This document shows positions 35,231-46,639 of a stretch of DNA of 64,000 bases, piece by piece. Positions within the stretch are counted from its first letter, which is position 1. Each line of letters opens with the position of its first letter. Both the position numbers and the translations under genes were made by a program. Under the pieces are notes generated by a model, which saw only the letters and a program-made list of their open reading frames with translations, was not told the origin of the DNA and ran no database searches. Source of the stretch: Coptis chinensis (Eukaryota > Streptophyta > Magnoliopsida > Ranunculales > Ranunculaceae). Where the stretch lies: positions 1,302,001 through 1,366,000 of the forward strand of contig CM027382.1 of the NCBI GenBank assembly GCA_015680905.1, read 5' to 3'.

Positions 35231-37254
35231 TACAAGTATTTATGGCGTTAGGGGCCTGGAGAACATGTGTTTGCAATTGAACAATGTGTTCACATCAAGG
35301 TAATCCATTCTTCTATTATATTTTAGTTTGAATTATCTAATATAATGTGTGTCATGTGTGTTGATTTTTAAACCATTTGACGTGTTCAATCATATTGAGT
35401 TCTGTGAAATATTGTGGATTCTGCTGGTTTTTTCAGGGCAGTGAAACCCAGATTTTATACGAAATATAGAAAAGAAAATTAAAATTTCAGGGTTTTCATC
35501 AGCAGTTTCTTTTTAGATCTTATTTGTGATATTAGGGTCTGAGATTCAAAGGAGAAGGGCGTTTCTTTGGCTCTATTTTCTGTTTGTGTCTTGTCTTGCC
35601 TATTGTAATGTTTCTTTGGACCTTATGATTATGGCCATCTCCTCGTGATCTTGTGTTTATGGTGTGGGCGTGATGCCAAGGGAAGTAGGGATACCACTAC
35701 ACTTCCGTGTCATTCGAGTCTAGCAGTGCCTCCTAAATGTTTTAGGTACTCACCACTTGCAATACGTTTTCCTATCTCTAGTTGTTGCTGTTGCTGTTGG
35801 GGGCGAATTAGGAACCTGACTTAAATAATGGGGGAAGGCACACAAGTCACATTCTGTGCTTCAACATTGTCAAATGACTACTTCAGACCTTGTGAGTTGT
35901 GACTCTGGTCTTTTTGCTCAGATTTTGTGTCCTTGGCTTGCATATAGAAGTAAGCTTATCCCATTTTAACCTCTTTAGACTGTGATATATCGTCAGCTGC
36001 TTATTTTATTATGTTGTTAGACTCTCACATTTCTGATCCATTTTCCAGTGTATATTTAGGGTGTTCATGTTAATAGCAGAATATTTTGATGTCCTACATC
36101 ATTGAACCTCATATTAAACCTCTAGGCAATGTGATCTTGTGTTGTTCCCGTAATGGAAATGCTGCTGATTGGGTCAAAATCCTACCTGTAATTCCTTTGA
36201 AGTTTTCTTTGTGATGTGTGGTGATGGCAATTTGTCCCTGCCATCCCGATCTGATCGTGGTAGTTCAGATACATCTCAAATGAAGAACAAGTTTTCTGTC
36301 GGTCTTTGTGTAATTATGATGTCTGGAGCTCAACTTTTATATTGCCCCTATATGTGTATGTGTGTGAGGTTGGTTTTCTTATGTTCTATTCCAAATACCA
36401 ACTAAAAGCAAGTGAATACTCAGATATGTGACAAGTATACTCAGCTGCTTGTAAATACACTTCAGAGTATTCAGACAAATATTCGGAGTTCAGAATGCCA
36501 TTCCAGGATATTGTTTCAAACTTTCAATTCTATGTAAATACACACTTCATTAAAACTCTGTACTTCATTTGTAGATGGCTTTGGTTCAGATGCAGCTGCA
36601 GCTTGCAGGTGTTCCAGATGTCTCATACACAGCTGTGGTATGTAGAGAGAGAATGTTTCACTCTTTGAGGCTTTCTTTTTACTCTATAAAAACAATGACG
36701 AAAGCTTCAAGCCTTATCTAGCTTCACGCTTCACTCAAATGAAAGAGGTTAGAAAGCGACCGTAAAGGGTCTTCATCTGTGAACCGAATACCAGCGCCGC
36801 ATCCATCGTCCTTTGCACCCTATCCTTCAAATGGAAACCAGGCAACTAGTTCTTATTAAACAGTTCCACACTTCCGCTCATGGAATTATAAACCCATCAT
36901 AGTTTGCGCAGAGAAACAATTATCATTTAAGTTGGCTGATTGGCTCCAGGTTCATGGTTTACTATTCAAACTTTTGTCCTATAAGCTGAAACGTTAAGCT
37001 GTTTTCTTCGACCAAGTTTAATTCTGTACTTTCTCCACGAAGTAAACCGTAGTAACAGAAAGAGTGACATGCAATTAGAGACGTAGACGATAGATATGAG
37101 GAAAAGGAGCTTAGAATTTCAGCAATGCCACATCGGCCCATAGTTCTATTAAGAGTAATCATAGTATGAATGGAAAGCAGAATTCAACACTAGCAACAAG
37201 AGATTCTCCGACATTTGGCATAAGGGTATAATGTTACTGGATGACAATTCAATC
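35231..37254. other. Long stretch without a recognised gene; two exon-like islands
   Basis: At 36574-36638 an open segment (MALVQMQLQLAGVPDVSYTA) is bounded by TTTGTAG and GTATGTAG, like an internal exon. At about 36,742-36,853 another frame gives KRLESDRKGSSSVNRIPAPH, then PSSFAPYPSNGNQATSS, before a stop. They could be remnants of one host gene, but I do not recognise it. The rest has only short frames. Confidence 0.35.
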
Positions 37255-37609
37255 ATGATATATATCAGTGGGAACCACTGAAGAAACTCAAGAACACTCG
37301 GGGTGAAGTCCAACTTCAGTGTCTAATATCTCGACAACTTAGCAACTGTATAGACTGCAATAAAGAAAGGAGGGGAAAAGAAGCATCCTAAAATAATTTC
37401 ATATATATGACATAAAAGTTGAGCCAAGTGCTGAAAAAAAATGACTGAATTACATTTTCAACCTTCTACAAACTCAATGAAACTTCAATCCCGTTGATGA
37501 AAAAATAGTCGTTCGGGATGGGGCTCAAACCTAACAAACATGAAAGAGACAGAAACATGATCCAGCGAAACAGCAATAATCTCCCTTCCGATTACGCTGT
37601 ATATCTCCA

Positions 37610-40433
37610 TCAAGCAGTCCTTAATGGTGGTGAAACCAATATTACACCATCTCCCCTAACAAACAGATACTGAACATTTCTCTTCGTAGTCTGAAAAACA
37701 GACAAAACAAGAGAGCAAAATCATATTTATGATTAACGGTTCAAAACATCAAAGGCATAACTAAGATTAAACAATTAATAAAACACGTAGAGAAGTATTT
37801 GCAGTTTGACTAGATTTCTCTTTTCCATCATATGCAGTACCCACTGTTTTTCAAGTCATTTCCTTTCTTTCTAATTGTGATTTTTTTTTCTTATGCTAGA
37901 GTGGATCATGTCGCAAAGAACAAAGCCTCTCATCACCTAAGTAGATCTTTCTTTTGTCAAACAAAATATCCATACGACGCCAATGAAGCGATCGACCCCA
38001 CTCAGAGTAGGTGACAAGGAAGACTACCAAGAGTTGGGGCTTGCACTAGATCATATGATGCTTAAATGCACAATGGTGTCAAGTGCAATTAATTCAGATA
38101 ACACCTGGATCATATATGCTTTATTTTTGGTGTGCACAATAATTTAATTAAAGCTATTTGGTTATACATTTAAGAGCTGCTGATCATGATCATGAAGGCA
38201 ATGAAGCAAACATTCGAGGCAGAAGCTTACAAAAAGGTCTTAACAAGGGAACTCTGTGCTATACATTAGCAAGTAAGAAATGTTACATAAATCAACACTA
38301 CCACAAAATCCTGTTAGACATGATGTGGAAACTTCTAGGTACAATAAGGTCAACGGGTTAATGAGCAGAGATATAGGGTCACTGGGTAATGTTATCCAAT
38401 AACGTCAACATCTCAAGAGTGTCCAGAAATCAGTTTTTGAGCTACTCAAATTCTCAAAATTCCACAAATTTTCAAATCTCTAACTATGGTAATATGGAAT
38501 CTCATCAGTATAGCTAATGAAAGAATTTGCAGCAATGTTTATACACGAATACAGACCTAACATAAGAGAAAAGGTATAGGGCTATATTTGTTATTTCCCT
38601 TTCTATTTATACAAGAATACAGACGTAGGGGTAAGTAAGTAAACAAATTTAACATAACGGATTAGGTATGTGGCTATATTTGTTATTTCCCTTCCTATTA
38701 TGGAGTTAAATATCACTTGCGGATATGAAAACCAACTGTACTTCCAAAGTAAAAACTATCAAGATTCCAAGTTAGACAAATTCTAACACTCTTACAGATT
38801 CTTTATCAAACAACATTTATGCAAACATTTTAAAAATGATCTCGAGTGAAACCTTCCCTAAGGCATTAAATTCGCAACAACGCCAATTGAAAACTTAAAT
38901 TAACATAGTAATGTAAAGAGTGGCATACCCGAACAATCTCCTCATAGGTTTCATCGTCTATCTCCACCGTCGTGATAGTTTCTTCGACATCCCCGAGTAT
39001 CATATTCAAATGCTGGTCATAGGCCTGGAAATTAAAACCACCACCAAACCAGTGAAAGATAGTTAGTAAACCTCAGATAAGTTTTGAGCGGAGTTCCCAC
39101 GCTGCTTCCCTCATTTGTTCCTTAAAGAACCAATGATGAATGCACAAAAGGAGCAAGGGTGGGAGCTGGTGAGAAGATAACACACCAATTATATAAATAA
39201 AACAATAAACAGCAAAAAAATGCCAAAAATACAAACCCAGCATCTGATCTAACATAGTCTTCCAAATGTATAAGCCCTGCTCTCTATGTTCTTTTAAACT
39301 ATTGAGGATGGTATGCTAAACCAAAGACGGTTTATCTCTAAGAACCTTATGAAGTAGTGATGCCAAAAAACAGCATAAAGTAGTATAGCTCCAATGCTCT
39401 CGAGACCATACAGGGGTAAGGTTATTTATTTAAACTTTCAATCACTATATGAATTTATCCATGCCATACTCTAATTTTAAACATTTAAAGGAACTGGACA
39501 CAAACACAGCCATTGGTTTAGGCTGTGTTTGGTTCAACGAATTTTGATTCTCAAAGAAAGAGAAAATCCAGAAACTAATTTGCCAGAATCCATTTTTGAG
39601 GAATGTGTTTTCTAGTTGTTTGGTTCACAATTTTAAAAACTGGTCCACTGGATCAAACCCCACCTAAAACCTGATAACTCTATACACTAGTGATTTTCTA
39701 GTTCCTCTCGAGCGACGACGATGGAATAACTTCAGCAAATCTCGGCCGACAGACAAAAGGAAAGCAACTTCTCTCGTTTTAAAAAGGATGTTGTTTTCCT
39801 CAATAGTGACCCTGAATGGAAAATGTTTTCTCTGTTTATCATTTTCCATGGTCTACCAAACACCTAATAGAATTTAGAATCCAGGAAAACATTTTCTTTT
39901 CTCCCATTTTCCGTGAACCAAACGCAGCCCATATGAATTTATCCATGCCATACTCTAATTTTAAACATTTAAAGGAACTTGACACAAACACTAAAATCTT
40001 TGTCTTTGATCCATTTATAGATAAACTCCACTATATATCTACCCAAGCATAAACCCCATGGCTTAGACCCAAGTAAACATCCTAGACTGGGAACCACTCA
40101 AGGATAGACTTCCCTAACCTAAAGAAACCAATAAAAAAGAGATCTTTACTCAAACAGTCCAGCTCATGAGTACACAATGAAGACAATAACAAGCCTAACG
40201 AAATATATTGCAAAAAGAATGGTATAATAATTTGCCTAAGTGAAGAGAAGATTAACAACAAGCCCATGACATAAACACCCAGAGAAAATTAAGTAGAATG
40301 AAATTACGTGAAGCTTTCCACGGAGTTCTCTGTCGGAACGAAGCTTGACGTAGATACGTTCATCAAGACTTAGACGTATGAGATCGAGTGGCTCTTTCAC
40401 TGCACTCTCTTCTTCATTGTTACTACTCGCCAT
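37610..40433 (-). CDS. LSM3: U6 snRNA-associated Sm-like protein LSm3 (intact)
   Basis: Exons are 40433-40308, 39024-38929 and 37690-37610 (126, 96 and 81 nt), giving 100 residues. The protein starts [20 protein letters not shown]. The Sm1 motif region has [20 protein letters not shown]; exon 2 continues [20 protein letters not shown]; the Sm2 motif is in exon 3 ([12 protein letters not shown]). LSm3 is part of both the nuclear LSm2-8 ring on the U6 snRNA 3' end and the cytoplasmic LSm1-7 ring in mRNA decapping. Length and splice sites fit plant LSM3. All introns are GT-AG. A damaged copy lies 18 kb upstream, so this is the only functional LSM3 in the window. Confidence 0.95.
39452..39996. 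repeat. 65-bp direct repeats flanking the intron-1 MITE of LSM3
   Basis: The phrase beginning atgaatttatccatgccata and ending gacacaaacac occurs at about 39453-39515 and again at about 39933-39995, one substitution apart. It occurs once in the paralogous copy A (about 21,958-22,016). The repeat is far longer than any transposon target duplication. Confidence 0.85.
39531..39929. mobile_element. MITE with GGCTGTGTTTGGTTC ends in LSM3 intron 1
   Basis: It begins ggctgtgtttggttcaacga and ends ccgtgaaccaaacgcagcc, an imperfect inverted repeat typical of plant MITEs. It is about 399 bp. It is absent from the paralogous locus. No clean 3-bp or 8-bp duplication is seen next to the termini; instead it lies between 65-bp direct repeats. 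Confidence 0.75.
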
Positions 40434-40649
40434 TGTTACTACTCTTTTTTTTCTTCTTCTTTCAGCCCACCCCAGTTTTTAACATTCGGCCGCTTATTTT
40501 GTTTGCCAGGAAATGCCGACTCTTTGTTTCGTGAAATGTCGATAAATCATCTGGCAATTGAAATGTAGACCTATGTTGAAACTTTCGATTCTGTTCTAAA
40601 ACGAATTTACTACTATTAAGTCCTAAAAGTCTTCAGTTGTTGTAATAAT
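40434..40649. other. LSM3 promoter region
   Basis: This is upstream of the LSM3 start, with a pyrimidine-rich stretch (cttcttctttcagcccaccc) within the first 50 bp that is probably 5' UTR. No other feature. Confidence 0.5.
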
Positions 40650-40707
40650 CTGACATTGGAGAGTATGACACTTTTTGAACAAAAAGTATAGAGAGCTATA
40701 CTACTAG

Positions 40708-40915
40708 TATACTGCTAAGCAGTGGGGGTGAGCGGAGTGGGAGAGGAAGATGGAGGAGTGGAGATGGAGAAGGAGAGGGAGAGGAAAAGGGAGAGCGAGA
40801 GAGAAAAAAAGAGAAAAAAGAGAAGGAAGAGAATGGGAGAGACAGACAGAAACCAACCAAGTTGGTTTTGTCTCAGATAACCCCCTTTCTTCAAAATGTT
40901 CGCTCCGCTCACGGA
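40708..40915. mobile_element. Short GA-rich terminal-repeat element, copy 2
   Basis: Ends gtgagcggagtgg and gttcgctccgctcac are inverted repeats. The interior is an almost pure purine tract on the plus strand, followed by gacagacagaaaccaacc. It is the reverse-oriented relative of the element near 21750. The duplicated intergenic copy at 54.3 kb lacks it. Boundaries are approximate. Confidence 0.6.
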
Positions 40916-41083
40916 CAAGTTGATTTTACTATTTTTTTTCATGCACACCACTAGCTTACATAGCACATAAAAGAGATATGAAGTTTACGAACTCCTTCCG
41001 CAAATCTAGATTTTCCCTAATGTAATCATACTATGACAGTGCTACACGCTAAACATAAAAAGCTTGATTGATGAATATATTGA

Positions 41084-41963
41084 GGGGCTATTTGTTTTTG
41101 TCTCTTATAAAACCGGTCTTATAACCTCTTATAAGATGTGTCCTGTTCCAGTGATTTTGGATATTTTGTTTGTTTGTTTTTTGCCTATTATAAAAGGCAT
41201 TCTATTAGAAATGTCTTATAAGATACTCCAATTCTATAAGTACCAAAATTGGATCTATTACCCCTAGCCTCATTTATCTTTTTTTCCCTTTTCATTATCT
41301 TTTTCTTCAAATAACTTCATTGCTCTGGCCACCACCGCCACTGCCGCCACTACTACCACCATTATTAAGACTATCACCACCACTACCATCCACCACCGCC
41401 ACTGCTGCCACTACTACCACCATTATTAAGACTATCACCACCACTACCATCGTACTATTAAGACTATCACCACCATTATCACCGTGCTATTAAGACCAAT
41501 ATCATCACCTTCACTACTACCACCACCACTACTACCGTACTATTAAGACTATCACTACCACCACCACCGTGCTATTAAAATATCTACAACTTCCACTACC
41601 ACTACCACCACCACCACCACCACCGTAATATTAAGACCAATATTATCACCTCCACTACCACTACCACTGTCAATTAAGGTAATTTCCTCAAATCGATATT
41701 CTAATTATCAAAATTGATTTGAAATCGAAAATCAAATTATACGCTTGTTTCAAATTAATCTATTCAAGTTAAATATGATATAAAACAGAGTTATATTTGT
41801 CAAATAATCATCTATAGAATGTCGTGTATTTATTATTATTTTTTTCTATTTTTACAAATGCTTATAAGAGGAACTTAAAATAAAAAACAACCCACTTTAT
41901 AAGACCCTCTTATAACTCTTATAATAACCTCTTATAACTTAACCCAAAAAAACAAATAGCCCT
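41084..41963. mobile_element. 880-bp inverted-repeat element with (ACC)n interior
   Basis: Left end GGGGCTATTTGTTTTTG and right end CAAATAGCCCT are inverted repeats, flanked by TGA at both ends (41081-41083 and 41964-41966). Sub-terminal CTTATAAGA/TCTTATAA phrases recur at both ends. The middle (41,325-41,670) is an ACC/CCACCA trinucleotide-rich tract with repeated ctattaagactatcaccacc units. The partner intergenic copy at 54.3 kb lacks the element. A 3-bp duplication suggests PIF/Harbinger, tentatively. Confidence 0.7.
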
Positions 41964-42639
41964 TGAATCACTTTTTTGATAATCACTTATTCACTAACTA
42001 AATGAAAGGACCATTAATGTCGAAGCTATCGATCTTACATTAGTTGCAATTGACAATCTTATCGGCTAGCAATGGTCATTTCTTTGTAAAATTGAACCAA
42101 TTAGATGTTTATGAATTTGAATCGTCTCATTGAGAGAGTAGATCATTATATCCCAAATGCTTATAAAATAAGAAAAATGAATATCAGTCAGTCAACAAAC
42201 ATAAATTTAGTTAAGCCTAAAAAACAGTGGTATATTAAGAAAATTGATGGGAGGAGGTAGATCTTTATAAAAATATGTGGTGTAAATAATCAAGTAATTA
42301 AAGTAGCATTTGTCTTAGTTATAGACTTAATAGTAGATTGAACCATTAGTAAAAATATCAAACACCTACAAATGAGCGAGGTTAGGTCGGATAGTTGGTG
42401 AAATAAAATCTCAAACATCACAATAACTTTTGTGTTCCACATAATTTGGGGAAATATTACATCGACTTGTCGATATTTCGGACAATTCGACAAAATTATT
42501 GTGTATACGTAGAAGAAAACTAGTCACTGGTTCACCTAGAACCGTGACATAAAATGAGACACACAAAGTTGGTTCCACGCTAACCCTCAATTCAATGAAC
42601 CTTCACCCAAAAAACTCATTTTTTCTCCAACCCAAAAAA

Positions 42640-43170
42640 CTCGTTAGGCAACCCAGGAGCTGCTGGTGCTGGTTGCATTCTTCGAGATAGCCTAGGTGGT
42701 TTTATCTTTGGTATTGCTGCTCCTATTCCGTATGCTACTTCCATCTTTGCTGAGTTATATGCTTTAAGGCTGGGTGTTCTTGCTCTTATTGAGTTACAAA
42801 TGGAGAATATTGTTATTGAAGTCGATTCAAAATATTTACATGAATTGCTCCCCAAAAGATGTGATCAGGAAGTCCCCATTCAATTAAGATTCTCTATGAT
42901 GACATTTGTGATGGCTTGAGTAAGATTCGCAATAAAAGAATTGAATGGAATTATCGTAAAGCAAACAAGACTGCTGATTGTTTGGCGAATTATGCTTCCA
43001 ATTTGGTGACTCATTTGAATTGGAGTGCTGCATAGGATCATCTCATCATTCAACCTACTGAATTTACCAATGTTTTACCTCCTGGGTCTTTGTATTGGTG
43101 GAAGATACCTCCATCTTTCCTGGGTCATGTATTAAATTTGGATGTACAAGGTCATGGTACTGACTGATTA
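42640..43170 (+). pseudogene. LINE-type RNase H domain fragment
   Basis: The first frame reads GNPGAAGAGCILRDSLGGFI, then AELYALRLGVLALIEL and IEVDSKYLHELL. This is the RVT_3-type RNase H fold of plant non-LTR elements, with the D-E-D order D(S)..E(LYAL)..D(SK). A shift of frame follows, then KANKTADCLANYASN, the conserved C-terminal block of this domain, and a typical tail (LPPGSLYWWK). Upstream reverse-transcriptase sequence is absent, so this is a 5'-truncated remnant. It ends just before an (AT)n tract. Confidence 0.75.
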
Positions 43171-43185
43171 GTACCATCTTATTAG

Positions 43186-43262
<77 letters not shown>
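43186..43262. repeat. (AT)n microsatellite
   Basis: A pure TA run of about 38 units. A second, shorter (TA)n lies at 47659-47682, just beyond the other end of the 4.4-kb inverted-repeat element, as if the element inserted into one TA tract. Confidence 0.97.
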
Positions 43263-43265
<3 letters not shown>

Positions 43266-44639
43266 GGTTTGTCTAGAGTGCTACTCTTATAGTGACACCC
43301 TTATCTCACACTTCTCTTGGTCCGTCGGATCTGTTCTTTAGATTATCGGATCTAATTCACTAAAAATCGTGAAATTTCAAAATTTCACACTATTTCAAAA
43401 TCGAAAAAACGAAAAAAATCACGAAATTGGTTTGGAAGGTCTTCTTCTTCTCCACCTTAAAACCAAGCTTCTCTATCGATGACCAAGCACCACGCGATGA
43501 CCAACTCATTGAAGAGTATCTCATTATGAGAAATCAAAATCGACCATTACCGTCAACAATATCAAACAAATCAATGTTTATAAGCATAATCCATATGACC
43601 TTGTAGGTGCGTTTAATTTGTTTATTATCTTGGGGTTTTTTTGTGAACATTTGTTTAGTATATTAATGCTTAAGTCATTAGTTTTATTAGCAACACAATT
43701 AATAATCGTGGATTGAATCTAGTCGATTTAAAAAGAAGGAAAAAGGAAGAAGAACAAAAGGTTAATTTTTTAAGAAGTACACCTAAAGTATTCTAACATA
43801 CAATTTCTACTTTTATATCATCGTATACTTTATTAGTTTATTTATTTTTTTGCTAGAGGTCGTTAGATTAATTATTTCTGTCTAACGCAATGAACGGACT
43901 TAGTTTATTTATTTTCCATGTCGATTCTTGTTTATGTTGTAGAGATGTTCAATTTACACGAAGAGGTTGATTAGAATGAGGTTTTCTGATGCCTCTGTTC
44001 AGAGTGACATGAAATTGTGGTCATTCAAGGTTACGCCTGGGGTCTTTGACAAGCCTGTGTGATTAATGTCAATTACAAGGGTGAGGAGAAGACTTTTCTT
44101 CTTTGAATAAATTTCTTCTATGGTCCTTCTTTGCGAAGATTCGAATGTTGGTTCCTTCTTTGCAGAGCAAATTAGAACGATGGAACTTTGTGCCAAATCA
44201 AACCACCTCCAAATTTAGTGGTTTAGGCTTTGGCACATCCTTTTTTATTGTTTTTTTACACAAATGCTCTTATATTTTTTGCTACCCTACTGTAAGGTTG
44301 CTTCAATTCTAACTTTGCTGTCGTTTATTATCTTTGATGCTATACTGTATAGGGTTTTAATAGAAATTGTGTATGTCTGCAGAACAGAGAACGAGCTTAT
44401 GATTGGCTTATCAGTGAAATGCTTCGGGCAGTATCCTTACTTTTTGCCAAGGTCCTGATATTTCAAGATGGTGCTATAATATATCTGATACTTAAAGTTA
44501 CTGAACTGATATCCATTTTGTGTTGTTGTGTCCTGGTGACATAGCTAGTTTGGATTTATGTTTCACTCCAGTATTTGTCTGATTACCATCTACACCTTTC
44601 TTCTTGTTCTTTTCTACTTCATGTCTTTTTCCATAGCAG

Positions 44640-44982
44640 TAAGTCAAAAAAACCGGCTCGGAACTTAGGGAGTGTTGCATTGGGATTGAGATCAGAGAAT
44701 TGGATGCAGGTAATCTTGATGCTTACACTTAAACAATAAACCAGTTAATTACTACATCGTTATGTCTCGTTGTTACTAAACTAACCAGTAATTGTATCCC
44801 TACCACTTCTTCCGAAGATCTATTTATGATGACTGTTGTTTCCCCCTTTTGAGATCTCAATTTTCTTGTACATTCTGATAATTGCAGGTCATTGTCCACA
44901 TGATGAAAGGCTAGAGGAAGTGAATTCCTTTATATGTGAATGGGGGTCATTAACATGGAAAGAAGCTTACTACCACCGTTGA
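44640..44982 (+). pseudogene. Captured alpha/beta-hydrolase C-terminal exons
   Basis: Exon-like segments are 44640-44709 (after CATAGCAG, before GTAATC) and 44888-44982 (after TTGCAG). Joined, they read GSELRECCIGIEIRELDA, then GHCPHDERLEEVNSFICEW and, after an unrelated tail, a stop. GHCPHDE with the catalytic His is the C-terminal signature of plastid-type plant alpha/beta hydrolases. A third possible exon lies at 44383-44451 (ERAYDWLISEMLRAVSLLFA). The catalytic Ser and Asp regions are absent, so no enzyme is encoded. Exons with retained introns show DNA-level capture. Confidence 0.6.
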
Positions 44983-46111
44983 TTTTCCGGATCATTATAT
45001 TGTCTTTGTGTACTATAGCTTGCCGATGTAAACTTTTTAGTAGAGTAATCACTATTGTATCCTATTGATTATAATGTTTTACTACACTTTTTACACTTCA
45101 TTAATTATAATGTTTTACTTGCTCCTTCCGGTTTTAACTAGATTATTTTGCATTAAGGTTAAAGTAGCATATAATACACTATTAATTTTGTTAATGTTTT
45201 AGTGGCCGAGTTTTTGTATGATGTGTTTGTATCTCTGCAAGTTTTGGTGCAAGTTTTGTATCTCTGCATACATAATTATTTTTTATCGCAGAGATCGCCC
45301 AAGCCAATTTCAATAAGTTAAAACCGATCGTAACAAGTTACGTAAGAGAATCAATAAGATGTTGCAAGTTAAATGGAGAATATAGAGACTAGAAACCGAT
45401 CGGACCAAGTTACGTTAGAGAATCAATAAGATGTTGCAAGTCACATAGCCCAAATTTCGAATCGCATGATTACTATCAAAGTTTATTTTCGCCGAGTTTA
45501 TTTTTTCATCGGAATGATCACCGAAGTTTATTTGGTGTGCTAAATGATCACCGAAGTGGTGAGAAAAGATGCTTGCAGTCTCAGAAACGAAATGGCATGG
45601 TTTTTACAAATCATTTAATCTGTCAGAGTTTTTCCTGTCAGAATTTATTTTTCTGTCAAAGTTTATTTCGGTCAAGGAAGGGCAAACAATAGACACTGCA
45701 ATATCCATTCTCACCACCTTTAATAGAAACATCCATTCTTCTCATTTAATCAGTAGAATTTCAATTAAAGTTCATCCATTCATATTATAGGTCAAACTAA
45801 AGTTCATTTCAATTACACAGTACATATCCAACCACTAAAAAAAAAACTAAACATTATCCATAAGACCTAAACCACCAATCCACCAATCAAGATTTCTTAG
45901 GAGACTTTTACGCCTTAGGCTGAGAAGCAGCAGGAATCTTCTCACCACCTTTATCAATCTTCTTTGGCAACAAAACATTATGAATATTAGGCAACACCCC
46001 ATCAGCAGCATCAGCAAGCAATTTCCCCAATTCATCATCATTCCTAACTGCCAACAACACATGCCTTGGAATAACTCATCATCGACAACGCCACACGACA
46101 TCCAAAGCAAC
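44983..46111. other. Element interior between the captured exons and the GRF gene
   Basis: A near-perfect direct repeat of about 70 bp (caagttacgtWagagaatca, then ataagatgttgcaagt) occurs at about 45,330-45,385 and 45,398-45,450. Repeated 'gatcaccgaagt' and 'ctgtcagagttt' phrases follow to 45,680. Open frames here resemble nothing known. Confidence 0.5.
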
Positions 46112-46477
46112 TTAAGCCAATAACACCTTAACCAGCCACTTGATAATACACAAAACCGCTAAGAGAAGACAGACCAACAACAACTTAAATATTAACATTC
46201 CGATTGAGTGAATTTCCGAATCAGTCGTTATCCTCCTTGTGCAAATAGAAGCTCGACTCTCAGTTGGGGAAAATGTGGGAGCTCGACTCTCATTTATATT
46301 CAACGACGACGAGCTTCCACAATTATTTTCTTCATCCACCCACTTAAAATACCTACATTTCTTATCCTTAGGCAAACGTTTGTCATTTTTTTCGCAAACA
46401 CGGAAAGATCGTCCAGGATTCATTTGGGTATTCGAGACTCTATTAAGAACTGAGCTTCCACAATAAGGGCACCTCAT
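46112..46477 (-). CDS. GRF-type zinc-finger protein with C-terminal membrane helix
   Basis: This is a 121-residue intronless product. Residues 1-50 hold the GRF zinc finger: CPYCGSSVLNRVSNTQMNPG, RSFRVCEK, then CRYFKWVDEE, with the CxxC, NPGR.F..C and C.(F/Y)F.W.DE pattern. A serine-rich linker follows. The end is a hydrophobic helix (IFKLLLVCLLLAVLCIIKWL). GRF fingers bind nucleic acid in topoisomerase III, APE2 and NEIL3; plants have many short GRF proteins of unknown role, often dispersed like mobile genes. It lies inside the 4.4-kb inverted-repeat element, antisense to the hydrolase pieces. The frame is intact, but expression is unproven. The start is the only ATG before the first CxxC. 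Confidence 0.75.
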   Translation of the reverse strand: MRCPYCGSSVLNRVSNTQMNPGRSFRVCEKNDKRLPKDKKCRYFKWVDEENNCGSSSSLNINESRAPTFSPTESRASICTRRITTDSEIHSIGMLIFKLLLVCLLLAVLCIIKWLVKVLLA

Positions 46478-46639
46478 TTATAGATCGAATTTTTCCTTTG
46501 TAGAAGGAAAAAATAAAAAATTAAAAAATATCAAAATATGCAAATGTAAAATCACTTGAATATGTAATAACTATGGAACCCTAAACCAATAACATTAAAA
46601 AACAAATGAACAAACAAAAGTTAAACAGAATATGCTAGT

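Larger units (their letters stand above)
37255..40090. repeat. Segmental duplication, copy B (paralogous to 19055-22115)
   Basis: This is the intact partner of the duplication, containing the full LSM3 gene. It has extra material relative to copy A in intron 1 (about 39517-39996). A local tandem repetition around 38,560-38,700 repeats the phrase tatttgttatttccctt twice. Confidence 0.9.
40650..42615. repeat. Duplicated intergenic segment, copy 1 (partner 54280-55795)
   Basis: Collinear with 54.28-55.80 kb: cattggagagtaYgacactt, atgaagtttacgaactcctt, cataaaaagcttgatYgat, gaaaggaccattaatgt and tcaatgaaccttcacccaaa occur in the same order and orientation. Copy 1 is longer because of the elements at about 40708-40970 and 41084-41963. 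Similarity ends where a LINE-type fragment starts. Confidence 0.88.

Noticed and set aside
40715-40966. 83-codon Ser/Phe-rich minus-strand frame
   Set aside because: It is the translation of the GA/CT tract of a terminal-repeat element.
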